Counted from the first letter of the stretch, positions 47,483 through 59,779 are shown. The stretch is DNA of 64,000 nt from Diphasiastrum complanatum (GCA_029204225.1 MU831556.1:122046-186045); one strand, 5' to 3'. The notes: a model not told the origin generated them from the sequence alone. Translations and numbers: made by a program.

Positions 47483-48057
47483 GTGAGAATTTTGAAAATC
47501 CCTTCTAGCCTAAAAGTTTTGATTTTTAAGATATTAGTCACTTCAATCCATCCTCTTTAAACTGTAATCTTGTTTCTAGGCCATATATGACTAGTCAACT
47601 TGCTTTCTTATTATCCAAGAAGGATTCAAGAAGATAGATTTCATATGAAAATGTTGCAGGAAAAGCAAGCTGTACTTTATGTTAGCTCTCAACATCAATA
47701 GGGTCTGAATCATACCTTGTTATCAAATGCTCTTCAAATAGTTATGTTTGTGTTTCTTTGCTTCGATTCTAAGTAATTGTGAGAAATGGTGAGAATTATT
47801 GAGCATGGTGATTCAATTAGGTTTAAGGAGTATATAACTCCTATTGTGTATGTAAGCTAAGTGATAATTAGTTTAAAAAATCCCCAATTATTTGAGAGAG
47901 AGAGAGCGAGAGATCACATAGTGATTAAAGTCAATTTTATTAATTCACATTTTAGATACCTGGCCTAAAAAAAAACCCTAACCTTAAAGACCCTAAATCT
48001 TCAATATCGCCCCGCTCTCTCAAATCTTCTCTCCTCTCACGTTCTGCAACCTGTGCG

Positions 48058-48102
48058 CGCTCTCTCTCTCTCTCTCGTCCTCTTAGTCTCTCAATCGCAT
48101 TA

Positions 48103-48150
<48 letters not shown>

Positions 48151-48356
48151 GCGTTTGTAACTGGGTTATTGCTGCAGATTACTACTGCCACCTCCCGCCT
48201 CTAAAACCCTGATCAATCAACAGCGTGGCAGCATATGTTCTTGATGATCTTTCAATCCAGCTCCAGAGTAAAGAGAAAATTATTTAGCGATTTGCAAGGA
48301 GTGTAGCAGCCGCTCCCCAGCATTTGAATTGTAAGCATCAAAGGCATCTTTGGTGC

Positions 48357-48412
<56 letters not shown>
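48058..48412 (+). repeat. (CT)n tracts upstream of AP2 copy e
   Basis: CT tracts at about 48060-48076, 48108-48147 and 48359-48412. CT-rich leaders are common near plant transcription starts, but here they are also a mutable part of the repeat. Confidence 0.9.
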
Positions 48413-48415
<3 letters not shown>

Positions 48416-48643
48416 GAGCCGGGAAAGCAAATATGAATCAGAATAGATCATACGCTTATCTGCGAACAAGATACATTAAAATGAATTAGAGCGTGTGTTT
48501 AATTTCCTCCTATCTCAGCAAAGCAAACTTTCCCAATCCACAAGAAGACACATTCTCCTCTCTCCATCTCTCAACTCCCTCTCTCAAACTCACATTCTTG
48601 TCTCTCGATCCATCGCTTGCGCGCACTCTGTGGAAAGTTCGCT

Positions 48644-48765
48644 TTCCAGAAGTTTCTGAAAGCTCGTGTTCAGTCTCTCTAAAATGCACGTGTTTTGCCT
48701 TCATCCTCACTTGAACTGCCTTTCAACTGCCCATCAAATACGTGGACCAATAAAATTTTAGAAAA
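48644..48765 (+). promoter_or_regulatory. Candidate promoter of AP2 copy e: heat-shock element, G-box, CCAAT
   Basis: TTCCAGAAGTTTC at 48644-48656 is a perfect three-unit heat-shock element. CACGTG at 48687-48692 is a G-box. CCAATAAAATTTTAG near 48747-48762 combines a CCAAT box and an AT-rich TATA-like stretch. The ATG of exon 1 is about 210 bp further down. An intron acceptor-like TTTTTTCTCAG precedes GCAATCGC at 48904. Confidence 0.5.
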
Positions 48766-48971
48766 CCCATTTTGTCTAACTCGGGTGACATTCTATCTCA
48801 GATGTTTGCTTCCACGCTAGCTCCGATTTTTCATACTTCATATCACAGTTAGCTATCGTGCTCCTTCATTGTATGTTTCAACTACAAAAAATTTTTTTTC
48901 TCAGGCAATCGCAATCCTCTACGTCGATTTTGCCGGTTAACTCTACGTGAGAGTGAAATTCACGGGCAGCT

Positions 48972-50636
48972 ATGGCAGGGAGGAGTAAGTATAAAGGTGT
49001 TTATCACAGAAAACGAACGGGAAGATGGGAAGCAAATATCTGGTATGGAAAGAAAATATGTTCCACCGGAGTACATGAATTCTTTGAAAAATAATTACTG
49101 TGAGAAATCAATGATATTTGTAAAGCTATTTACATGTAAAGTATCTTGGAACGAAAGTGATCTGTAGCTATGGCCTGAGCAAATTTGATTTGTTTTTCGT
49201 AAGATATAGCGTTTTATATACTTACATATGTTTGAAATGCAACCAGTTTATATGGTTTTTCATTTTCCAATAACAGGAGAAGAAAAGGCGACAAACGTTT
49301 TGGAAGAATGGCTAACCCAGGACAGCTCTCCATTGGTACGATTTTTGTGACAATGAATTTATGGATTGATACAACCTCATTAAAAAACAAGACCTCGAGG
49401 ATGCTCGGAAATGACTTATTCTTGACGCTAATGAGCGCCACTTTGCTTTGCAGGTGCCTATCATAATGAGATAGCAGCAGCCAGGTTTGTGTGAACTGGT
49501 TGCAGTTAACTGATTCTCAATGACTTTCTGGTTTATGAAATTACCATCGTAAATATAGTTCATAACTCCATTGGTCTGCTAATGTGTTAGAACTATTTTG
49601 TGGCTCAGGAATTATGATAGGGCAGCAATTAAACTTGGTCACACCGAGAAACTTAACTTCCCATTAGAAGACTATGAGTCTGAAATGCCATTGGTATGGT
49701 TAGAGTACAAAGCTTTTGATCTTGTTGGTAGTAATATCGCTCTCTGTCGTCTGCATTTAAAGTCAACTTTATTATATATAGTGGGTTATACAGCTAGGTC
49801 ACATTATAAAGCGCATTGCTCTCCAAATGTTTGAAGAAGGGTCTTTTGATTTTAGCGCGTGTTTAATCTCCCATATGTGAGAAATAAAAAGTGATAATTT
49901 ATAGTTCCCTGGTGTACATTGGTGACTGCAGTGGGAGAAATACGATGAAAATTACTTTTTTTATATAGTTCGGCACATGAGTCGGAAAAACTCTTCTTTG
50001 AGTTTTGTAGAAGCTGCAATTCTTCATGAACATTCACCTGAAAAGAAGACTAGTGGTCATGGTAGAAAAAGGTTGGAAATTTCCAGGCACATATATGTTA
50101 TTATGCAGTGGTGACAAATAATCAAAATTTCCTTCTGCCTTGTTTCGGGTAAAAATGATAATTTGCAATGGTTCAGTGGCTTCTAAAAATGTTCTTGATT
50201 CTCATTTTCTGCAGACAGCTTTTGCTTCCGAGATCCACTCAGAGTAAATCTTCAGGTCATGCGAAGCGAATCGTGTTTACTAAAGGTAGTGTTGATACGT
50301 GCAGTGTTGTGGATTTCATCTCAAGATTTATAGAAAGCAAGATGTCATTAATAGTTGCTCAAATCTAATCATGTATGTTTATTTGAGCTAAATTTCTAGT
50401 TGTTTGTTTCCAATAAGAGCAAATTGTTTCCATCTGCTTGACAATGTGCTGAAAACTCATATGTTCTTTTAGCAACACCCAACAAAGCAGCAATAGTACA
50501 AGAAGAATGCAAACACACTTATTGGGACCTATTTGGACCAGTAGATGATGTTGAGAAAGATGTTCCAACGACCAAAAAAATCAAGTTCACCTTTCTACAC
50601 GAGCTTGCAAATATTCCCTTGGAGGAGCTGGAGATG
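48972..50636 (+). CDS. AP2-domain transcription-factor gene, copy e (most complete)
   Basis: Exons: 1 from 48972 (SKYKGVYHRKRTGRWEANIW; unspliced stop at 49092), 1b 49277-49335, 2 49454-49484 (31 nt), 3 49609-49693, 4 49932-about 50061 (WEKYDENYFFYIVRHMSRKN), 5 from 50215, and 6 50473-50636. Exons 1b to 4 splice in frame with AG/GT borders and give QLSIG AYHNEIAAAR NYDRAAIKLGHTEKLNFPLE, close to the YLGAYD...AAARAYDRAAIK core of AP2 proteins. The exon 1 donor is uncertain, and STGVHEFF may be either domain sequence or intron. Exon 6 (WDLFGPVDDVEKDVPTTKKI) has no known domain. Expected role: nuclear DNA-binding regulator. Intact status unproven. Confidence 0.58.
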
Positions 50637-51308
50637 GTGAGAATTTTAAAAATCCCTTCTAGCCTAAAAGTATTGATGCTTAAGATATTAGCCACTTCAA
50701 TCCATGCTCTTTAAACTGTAATCATGATTCTAGGCCATATATGTCTAGTCAACTCGATTTATTATTATCCAAGAAGGATTGAATATGATTGCTTTCAAAT
50801 GAAAATGTTGCAGGAAAAGGAAGCTATACTTCATGCTAGTTCTCAACATCAATATGGTCTAAAGCACTAGGAACTTACATTCAATAGACTATACAAAACA
50901 TTACTTGTTTAAACTGAATGTATTACATGCCTGCTTTGCAAATGTTGGATTTTTTCTAAAAGCTTGGCAAATCATACCTTGTTATCAAATGCTCATAGCT
51001 CTTCAAATAGTTATGTTTGTGTTATTCTGCTTCAATTGTAGGTAATTGTGAGAAATGGTATTGAGCATGGTGATTCCATTAGGTTCAAGGAGTAATATTT
51101 AGCACTTAGCAGACATGAGTCCTATTGTGCATGTATGCTAACAAATTAGTCTAAGAAACTCCAAATTATTTGAGAGGGAGAGAGAGAGAGAGAGAGAGAG
51201 AGATCCAGATAATTTAGTAGTTGACATTTTAGATACCTTTGATTCAGTTGATACACACACACACGCATACACTAATAAATATATAAATATATATAAACAC
51301 ATAAAAGT

Positions 51309-51344
<36 letters not shown>

Positions 51345-51967
51345 TCAATTGTACTTCCAAGGATTGAATCTTGAAAGGAAAGAGCTAAAACCTAATTAAA
51401 AATTCCAACCCTATGTAGTGTTGTGTTTTTCTTTCTAGTGTCTCTCTATTTTTTGTTCTCGGTGGAGGAAGTATCCTCCGAAGTGGTTTTAGAAGTTCTT
51501 TATCATCCTTACTAAGGCATCAAAGATAGAGATTTATTCAAATCCATATTAGTAGACTATTGAAATATTAAAAAATCTAGCAAAAGTTGATTGGTGGTAG
51601 TTTTTGTGTTGATGCATTAGTCATAAAAAATGTATGGCATAAGGCTTGGCATGATCGAGATTGAATAGAAAAGATCATAAAGTTGGAGATTTGGTATTTA
51701 TGATAAGATGAAGTTGTCTACAGGGAAATTGAAGTTTACAACATAAGTTCTTATCATGTCAGATATCTTGTTTTTAGGAGTGCTTTTTTTGAAATGTTTA
51801 GATAGAGAGTGCTTTAATGCTCTATTTAATGATAGTCAGTTACAAAAACATTGGCAGCCTAAACTTATTTCTAAATCAGCACCTTGTTTTTTTCTATCTA
51901 TTTCATTCTTTACTTTGTTGTTTTCCAATAGTTAATTATGTATTTTCTCTACAAAACACAATAACTA
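50637..51967 (+). repeat. AP2 downstream region with GA/CA tracts
   Basis: It starts at the exon 6 donor. (GA)n at 51174-51203, CA tracts at 51254-51266 and about 51309-51342, then the TCCAACCCTATGTAGTG block and the AT-rich module. Parallel copies start at 5151 and, inverted, at 26101 and 10395. No further exon identified. Confidence 0.75.
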
Positions 51968-52659
51968 TACATACATATGTATGTATGTATAAAAAAAAAG
52001 CATAAAATAAAAAGTTCAAAATAGTTACATTCTGTGAAACAATTTAAAATTGAACATGAAGAGACTAAAAATTACCAGAATTGCTATTTTTTAAATAAAA
52101 TAGTCAGCCCAATCTTCGAAAAGTTTACCATTGATTCAAAATAGTACAATTTGCTCAACTTGAGCTTTGCGAGGGTTAGTTTGCATCACAAGTTAGTTTG
52201 TTGTGCAATGTCATTATGAACCATCGTCGACCTAGTTGATAGACACAAAACATCAAAATTGACTCGAGAGAGGGTTAAAACCATGTGAAGCATGATTATT
52301 TGAGGTCCTTATGTGGGGGTTGTTCTTTGGTGAAGGTTCAACCCTCATCGAAGCTCTAGTTACTTATTGACCCTTCAAGAAGATTTTGAGATCTTGTTTC
52401 ATAGTACTCTATATGTTTTGTAGTTTTTTTCCCATAATTGCCAAAGAAGAAATTTGTCTAATATATAAGTTTGAAAATCGCTCATTTTGCACAAATGCTA
52501 GTGAAGCTCATACACGTACTTTTTATGAATTCTGCTTGAAACTGAAAACCAAAATTTCTGCACTTATTACAGACCTTCTCTAAACAAGTTTAGTCCTTCG
52601 AGAATTATTCTAGTTCTACTGACACCAATCCTCAGAACAAAGCTCGTGGCTTATGCCTT
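51968..52659 (+). repeat. AT-rich repeat module, right of arm e
   Basis: It continues beyond the inverted duplication with the 18-bp palindrome (51968-51985), the AACCATCGTCGACCTAGTTG block and the TAGTGAAGCTCATACACGTA block. It then joins K4. No gene seen. Confidence 0.75.
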
Positions 52660-53170
52660 CTCAAAAATACAAAGTCAAAAAAATTTGTGTGGATTATCCA
52701 CGCATGGATAATCCACGCGGAATCCAGAAACTTATTTGCGTGAGTATTGCGTGGATATAAAAAAATTGATCCACGCAGTATTAACCACCCCAACTCTCTA
52801 GATATCCCATGGATAAAAATACTTTCGCGTGGATAATTATCCACGCGAAAGCCGAGTCTTCTTTTTAAAAAGTTTACTATGGCGTGGATTATCCACGCGC
52901 AATTAATTTTTCTATTTCCGGCTCCGGTGTCCAAGGTTTGCCTAGCTGCTGGGTGTCGGAGTTGGCATGGATAATCCATGCAATTTGAATTTCCCAACAT
53001 CTGGCCGATCTGTGCCGAAATGACACTTGTGTGGAACATCCACGTGCCCATATCCATGCGAATATTCAAGCCAATCCACGGATATATCCATGCAATTTTT
53101 TTTTGCCCGTGCGTCCTCCTTTGTATTGTGCATGGATATTCGTGTGGATATTTTCTACATGTGTTCTTGT
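52660..53170. repeat. Palindrome module K4 with a 30-bp perfect palindrome
   Basis: It has the best preserved K. 52822-52851 is a perfect 30-bp palindrome, each half CTTTCGCGTGGATAA. Further palindromes: GCGTGGATTATCCACGC (52882-52898) and GCATGGATAATCCATGC (52965-52981), plus at least five other GTGGAT/ATCCAC pairs. On the right it abuts copia gag (WWKLKDDKAF). Confidence 0.9.
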
Positions 53171-54236
53171 GGTGGAAATTGAAGGACGATAAAGCTTTCA
53201 TGCTTATTATCCTTAATATATTAGATACACAGATTGGAAACATAGCTGAAGCTAAAACGTCAAAAGACGTTTGGGACATTTTGGACTCACTATATGATGT
53301 GAAGGACGTAACTACTAAGTTACATCTACGAAGGAAATTCTTCACATTCAAAATGTCTAATGGTGATTCTCTTCATATACACATCAACCAGATTAAGAAT
53401 CTCTTGCAACAAATGGCCGTTGTCGGATCACTCATAGATGCAATTATGACATTGCTTTCAAGCTTGCTCTCTACATATACAAAAACTGGGTGATGATCAT
53501 ATCGACACACACAGGTTTAACTCTTACTAGAGTTATCACTATGTTGTTGCAGAAGATAATCGAAGAAGTCGAGACACTCCGAATACTTCCTCCTTTCTGG
53601 CTCTATATGTCAACAAAGCTCTAAGTGACATAAGTAGAAAAGCTCCAAGAAGGCTGCAATAAATCAGAAACAGACTCAAAGTCAAGCACAATCATCAGAT
53701 CCATAATCAAATAAGAAGGTGTTTTGTAGATATTGCAAGCATAACAACCATGAGATCAAGGATTGTCGAATTCTCCAAGCGAAGAATGTAGCCAAGCAAC
53801 TTGAACAATAAGCAAACACAATTTCATCATCTCCCAGGTCGAAGTGGACGAAGGTGCATTCATGGTCAAAGATCAAATTGCACTTTTGGATGATTCATGG
53901 TTTTTTTTATTATGGAACAACTCAACACATGAGCAATAAACGTGAGATCTTCAACTCCTACACGCCTTACAACATGAAGAAATGTGTTGATCTTGGTGAC
54001 AATAGTACTCACACTATTGAAGGTGAAGGTACTATAAGATCATGATTCCAGCATGATCAATTCAAATTACTATTAAAAGTCTTATATGTTTCTAAACTCT
54101 CTACAAATCTGTTATCAGTAAGTAGAATTACAAATTTAGGTCATAAGGTGGAATTCGAATTTGATCAATGCAAAATTACTGATAGGAGTGATAAGATCCC
54201 TGCACTCAGCAAGAGGCAGAGTTACATATAGAGATT
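53171..54236 (+). pseudogene. Ty1/copia gag-pre-integrase remnant H4 (plus strand)
   Basis: It is the best preserved copy: KAFMLIILNILDTQIGNIAE, TSKDVWDILDSLYDVKD, LHLRRKFFTFKM, DSLHIHINQIKNLLQQM. A CCHC knuckle lies at 53725-53766 (C-X2-C-X4-H-X4-C, CRYCKHNNHEIKDC), then GTTQHMSNKREIFNSY, VDLGDNSTHTIEGEGTI and LGHKVEFEFDQCKI. Frames shift at several places (near 53500 and 53650). The protease-site Asp is Y. Confidence 0.88.
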
Positions 54237-55892
54237 GGCACACTATTATTCTGAGTCTAGTCAAGCCTTGAAAACCTCTGTTCTATTCAATAAAGTGTGA
54301 AGGATTTCAGATGGTGTCAGTAGAACTAGAATAATTTGCAAAGGACTAAACTTGTTTACACATGATGGAGTGTATATATACAGAAGGTTGGTAATAAGTG
54401 CATAAATTTTGGTTTTCAGTTTCAAGAAAAATTCATAAAAAGTATGTGTATGAGCTTCACTAGCATTTGTGCAAAATGAGTCGAATTTCAAACTCATATA
54501 TTAGACAAATTGCTTCTTTGGCAATTATGGGAAAAAAACTACAAAACATATAGAGTACTATTAAACACGATCTCTAAATCTTCTTGAAGGGTCAATAAGT
54601 AACTAGAGCTTCGATGAGGGTTGAACCTTCAACAAAGAACTACCCCCGCATAAGTACTATAAATAATCATGCTTCACATGGTTTTAACCCTCTCTCGAGT
54701 CAATTTTGATGTTTTGTGTATATCAACTAGGTCGACGATGGTTCATAATGACATTGCACAACAAACTAACTTGTGATGCAAACTAACCCTCGTAAATCTC
54801 AAGTTGAGCAGATTGTACTATTTTGAATCAATGGTAAACCCATAAATACCAAAATCTCCAACTTTATGATCTTTTATATTCAATCTTTGATCATGCCAAG
54901 CCTTACGCCATACATTTTTCATGACTAACGCATCAACACAAAAACTACCACCAATCAACTTTCGCTAGATTTTTTAACATTTCAACAGTCTACTAATATG
55001 GATTTAAATAAATCTCTATCTAGATTCTGGATTCCGCATGGATTATCCACTCATGGATAATCCACACAAATTTTTTTGACCAAAAAAAAAACCTTTGGCG
55101 CAAACCAAAATGTGTTTCGCTCCTAAATTAGAGATCGACTTTCTTTTTTCCGTTGTGTGAGAGAGAGAGAAAAACAGAGTATAGATGAGAGTGAGGATGA
55201 GATGGGAATGAATGTGAGTGAGAAGATTGATAGTGTTTAGTTTTTAGTTCATTGATGGATATTAATAATATTGTCACTCTGTAATAATTGGAAATTTTTG
55301 GCAAGTATTATGTAATCCTCTAGGACTTTGGTGGCAAATTGGGATCCAATGCCACCAGGCCAAAAATTGTCCCACTTCATTATTATTCTTCCTAGGAACA
55401 CCAAATCATGTGTAGATGTTGGAAATTGTTTGATGGTTGGATCTGGAGAATCTGTGCATTGCTCCACAAAAGAAATGCATAAATTTTGGTTTTCAGTTTC
55501 AAGCAAAATTCATAAAAAGTACGTGTATGAGCTTCACTAGCATTTGTGCAAAATGAGTCGAATTTCAAACTTATATATTAGACAAATTGCTTCTTTGGCA
55601 ATTATGGGAAAAAAACTACAAAACATACAGAGTACTATGGAACAAGATCTCAAAATCTTCTTGAAGGGTCATTAGGTAACTAGAGCTTCGATGAGGGTTG
55701 ACCCTTCACCAAAGAACAACCCCCGCATAAGGACTACAAATAATCATGCTTCACATGGTTTTAACCCTCTCTCAAGTCAATTTTCATGTTTTGTGTCTAT
55801 CAACTAGGTCGACGAGGGTTCATATTGACATTGCACAGCAAACTTACGTATGATGCAAACTAACCCTCGCAAAGCTCAAGTTAAGCAGATTG
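54237..55892 (-). repeat. Minus-strand copies of tandem-array sequence
   Basis: 54300-54838 is one AT-rich copy. 54840-55892 is the reverse complement of about 34030-35110 (including a K half-palindrome at 55035-55065). It ends exactly where gypsy integrase starts (about 55893). Confidence 0.8.
55249..55506 (-). CDS. 85-codon unknown reading frame, copy 10 (open)
   Basis: Open for 85 codons on the minus strand: MLETENQNLCISFVEQCTDS, THDLVFLGRIIMKWDNFWPG, GIGSQFATKVLEDYIILAKN, ends INIHQ. Unidentified. Confidence 0.35.
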   Translation of the reverse strand: MLETENQNLCISFVEQCTDSPDPTIKQFPTSTHDLVFLGRIIMKWDNFWPGGIGSQFATKVLEDYIILAKNFQLLQSDNIINIHQ

Positions 55893-57023
55893 TACTTCAT
55901 CCCTTGCCTATTCTTGAAGCACCCTGGGAACATATTACCATGGACTTTATCTCTGGGTTCCCTAAAACCAAAAATGGAAATGAGATGATATGGACTATCA
56001 TCGATAGATTTAGCAAACAGGCACATTTTATTCCCTGTAAGTAAAAGCTTAAAGGACCCGAAGCTGCTCATTTGTTTATTCGTCACATCTTTAGGTTGCA
56101 TGGACTACCCAAAAGTATAGTGTCGGATTGGGATACGAGATTTACTAGCATATTTTGGAGAGCCCTTTTTGATAATTTGGGGTCAACCCTCAAATTCTCT
56201 TTTTCCTTTCACCTCCAAACTGATGGTCAAAGTGAAATTACTAATAGAACCATCATAGATTTGTTGAGAAATTATGTAAGTGATTAGAAGACTCAATGGG
56301 AACACTATCTTCTTATTCTAGAATTTGCTTACAATAACATTGTTCGTTCTTCTACTGGCAAAGCACCTTTTGAAGTAATATATGGAAAACCAATTGTGCC
56401 TCCTGTATTAAGGACTAAAGAAAAGACATTTGCCTCAGATGAATTTGTGCAAGATTATCAAGACACCTTTTCAAAGGTTCAACAATCCATTGCAAATGCA
56501 CAACATAAACAATAGAAAAATGCAAATATGCGTCAGTGGGCAATCAAGTGTGAAGAAGGAGAACTAGTTCTCCTAAAATTTGAAAAGAAAAGACTCAGGA
56601 AAAAGAAGGACAACATGAAACACTACCCAAAACTAGCCAAAAGTATTATGGACCTTTTAAAGTCAAGAAAGTAATCAACGAAGTTACATGTGAGCTTGAC
56701 TTACCTATTACTTGGAAAATCCATAACAAATTCCATGTAAGCTTGCTAAAGAAATTCAATGGTCCCCAAAAGGGTTTTCAGATTCCGAACCACCAGAAAT
56801 TCAACGAACAGAAGAAATCCTTCAACCTGAGCAGATAATGATGCATGAGACAAGAACTGGAAGAAAAGGGATAACTTCTACATTATACCTCCTCAAATTT
56901 AAGAACTATCCTACTACGGATGCAAGACGGATGGAAGAAGAATTCTTGCAACAGTATCCAAAAATTTTAAATGTTTATTTGAGAAATGTCCATTCTAGAC
57001 AACGCTTAATGCGTCGGAGGGAA
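55893..57023 (+). pseudogene. gypsy B integrase with C-terminal and chromodomain-like tail
   Basis: PLPILEAPWEHITMDFISGF carries the first catalytic Asp, VSDWDTRFTS the second, and TDGQSEITNRT the Glu. Then WEHYL, APFEVIYGKPIVP, YYGPFKVKKVINEVTCELDL and KIHNKFHVSLLKKF. A degenerate chromodomain-like end follows (YLLKFKNYP, MEEEFLQQYP; 56838-57023). In-frame stops (near 56041 and 56284) and frameshifts disable it. It is the only gypsy copy here with the C-terminal part, and so shows what the deleted copies have lost. Confidence 0.9.
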
Positions 57024-58140
57024 TGTAAAATTGTATAGACCAAATTGACCAATAAATAAAGGCTATCCAATCTTCCATTCTTTCTGTATGAAACGTATTT
57101 TGAATATTAGAGCTTATTAGTCTAACTGATGAATTATGAGTGTAGGCATAACGAAATTGTAGAGCAATGCTAACAATTTGATATGCAAGTTCTTCAGGTA
57201 CTAAGAAGAGTACCCGAAGAAAGAATCCAAAGAAGCTTCTTAAAGCTTAAAGACGGTACATGAAGAAGGCTCAATCGAGTCTATAAAGAAGGCTCACTCG
57301 AGTCTATAAAGATTACGAGAAGAAACCAAAGGACTGATCACCCTTCGTGTCACACTCCATTATGATTTGGGATGGGCAACCCCTAGAAAAACGAGCCTAG
57401 GAATTGATGAAAATTATGCAAGGTAAGATGGACATATACAAAGCCTTTCCCATGACATGAAAAACACTTGGGTGGATCCCAATGTTGTACACAAAGAAAT
57501 ATTCAACTTAAAAGTGACTAACATTGAATGTTAGGCTACCTACCTTCTATCCCTATCAATATGTAACTTACCTACTTTTCCGCATGGCTTGAAAGCAATA
57601 GGACACCTAGGAAAATGTGCCCTCCTACTCCTTTTCTTTTGCTCTAAATAAGTCATAAGCACTCTCTCATATCTATACACCTCAGCCTCTTGCTGTACTT
57701 ATCCTAGAGTCTCCCTTACACCTCTCACACTTATTTTGGACACCTTAGCCACTTTCTAAAAACTACACATTCCCTATAAAAGGACTAACTTGCCCCTCTC
57801 CCTCATTATTTATCTCCCATTCATTTTTGCTTTGCCTCTTGCTCTTACTTGTGTGTGTGTAGGTGCTTGGAAGAAAGCTTGGAGCTATGGCTTGAGGAGG
57901 ATCTATCAAGCTTGGACTGGAATCACTTTTTGGAACCACTTTCACACACACTCACTTTCTCCTACCTCTTTCATCTCTCTCTCTCTCTCTAAAACTTTCA
58001 CACCATCCATAAGATTGATGGCCATGCATGTCACACCATCCATGACTTGATGACATTGCATGTGACATCATCCATAACTTTTTGGTCATGCATGTCCGAT
58101 TTAGGAGTTGCGTGTCTGATTTAGGAGTTGCATGTCCTCG
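57024..58140 (+). repeat. gypsy LTR, central copy
   Basis: It starts TGTAAAATTG after a GTCGGAGGGAA purine tract. It contains TATAAAAGG (57777-57785) and a GTGTGTGTGTAGGTGCTTGG block. Homology with 60767 onward stops at about 58130, in the CATGTCC repeats. It serves both as 3' LTR of gypsy B and 5' LTR of the deleted element. I found no clear primer-binding site after it. Confidence 0.75.
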
Positions 58141-58302
58141 AGAATTGGATCTCCAGCTTGCTTTCTATTTTAATGACAAGAGTTTGTTAATGCGAGCTTC
58201 TATCTTCCTTTTCGGAGAATGGCTTTTCTCTGAATCTTCAGTCTATTCGTACTTTTTGCCTTGAGTTTGTGTATCGCAGATGAATTCCAAAAACTCCAAT
58301 CA

Positions 58303-59150
58303 AAGATGGATAGCTCCTCACGAGGCTCAAGCTTCTATTCATCTATGTTGTCATCTCCTCATGTTTCCTCCACGTCAACTTCCTCTACTAGATCTAGGAA
58401 AAGGAGGTTTGCTAAGATTGATAATAAACTTTTTAAGTTTTCTAAGTTTGATGAAGATAGTAGCAATGAAGAGAGTTTGCTTGTCTGGATTTAAAATCTT
58501 GATACTTTCTTTGAGAAAGGTATATACTTGAATCATTCCAAGATTCGATTTGCAATGTTACATCTAGATAAGTATGCATCTCTATGGTGGGCAGCTATGG
58601 AATCTAATCATGAAGCTGCTTCTACTTGGCATAGCTTTAAAAAGCAAATTAAAGCCACTTTTCGCCAAAAGAATATAAGAAAGATACTTTAGCTGCATGG
58701 GACATCTTTAGTCAAAAACAAAATGAGAAGGTAGCTGAGTATGTAAACAGATTTTGGGAGTTGCTTTTGAAAGTTCAGACATTACATTCCATTTCCAAGA
58801 AAGAATAGAAAAGAAAGTTCTATTCGAGTTTGCATAGAAGTATACAATATGGCTTAGATCTAGTACAAGCTGATACTTTGGAAGAAGACATATATTATGC
58901 TACCAGAATTGAACTGCATGATAATCATCAAAATGGAAGTAGAAACAAAAGGAAGGAACATCTCACCACTCAAACTCCAAAACAGAAGACTTAATGCCTT
59001 TCCAAAGAACAAGTGCAGGCCTATCGCAAGAATGGAAGATGCTTCATGTGTGGGAAAAAGGGACACCTCTTTTTCAAATGTCCACTCAAAGATACCAAAG
59101 CTTTAAGTGCAGACAAAGGGAAGCAAGTTGTTGTACAAAGCATTTAAGAC
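58303..59150 (+). pseudogene. gypsy C gag and CCHC zinc knuckle
   Basis: The start is MDSSSRGSSFYSS (58303). The gag core LHLDKYASLWWAAMES and WHSFKKQIKATFRQKN is interrupted by a TAA at 58492 and a frameshift near 58670. It then reads VAEYVNRFWELLLKVQ and ends with the CCHC knuckle CFMCGKKGHLFFKC (59040-59081). The product would package RNA in the particle; here it is broken at four or more places. Confidence 0.85.
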
Positions 59151-59708
59151 ACTCAAAACCACGATCTCCTCAAGACATGGGCACAAGTCCATAACAAACT
59201 CTGTTTAATTCTCTTTGACGCAGGCTCCTCTCATAATTTCATCTCTCTTAAGCTTGCACAAGAGATTGCAGTTGGTTCCTTCTCTGAATCTATGCTTAAG
59301 GCTAAAGGTGCTTTTATTGATGGTGATGCAAACATTTACCTTGTAATTGGAAAACTTAAGCTTCAAATCTCCAATTACTATCAACCTATAGAATTCATGG
59401 TAGGTCCTTTACAGGGAGTAGATGTAATCTTAGGCATGCCTTGGTACAAAATGCACAACTCTCTGGTGGACTATAATAAGCATTTGATTTTGTGGAAGCA
59501 CAAGGGTAAAGATGTTAGCGTGCATGCAGGACAGAGTGGCAAAATAATCTCTTTGGGAAGCCATATTCAGGTATCAAAGGTACTAAAGAAAGCAGTATTT
59601 TCTTATTTGTTGTTTGTTCAAAGTATGGATGATGATGTTGATGGAAATACACATTCTTTGAACAATAATAGAAGACTTTTTACTAAAGTACTCTTCTTGT
59701 TTTTCTGA
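59151..59708 (+). pseudogene. gypsy C aspartic protease
   Basis: The active-site block is LFDAGSSHNFISLKLA (D codon at 59217-59219). DAGSS differs from the usual DTGAS or DSGS, a feature I would treat as decay or lineage variation. Then FMVGPLQGVDVILGMPWYK (about 59395-59452), the second typical protease block. The frame is open from 59292 to 59708. Confidence 0.85.
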
Positions 59709-59779
59709 TGAACTTCCAAAATCCTGACCCCCTGAAAGACCTGAACATCATACGATAGACATTATCCTATCCAATAGTT

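Larger units (their letters stand above)
45888..51967 (+). repeat. Large inverted duplication, arm e (about 6.08 kb)
   Basis: Partner of 24786-30844. The left border is the GTGGGATTCATGATGG sequence (45888), the right border ACACAATAACTAT (51967). Both borders are exact by eye. See arm b for the module order. Confidence 0.9.
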
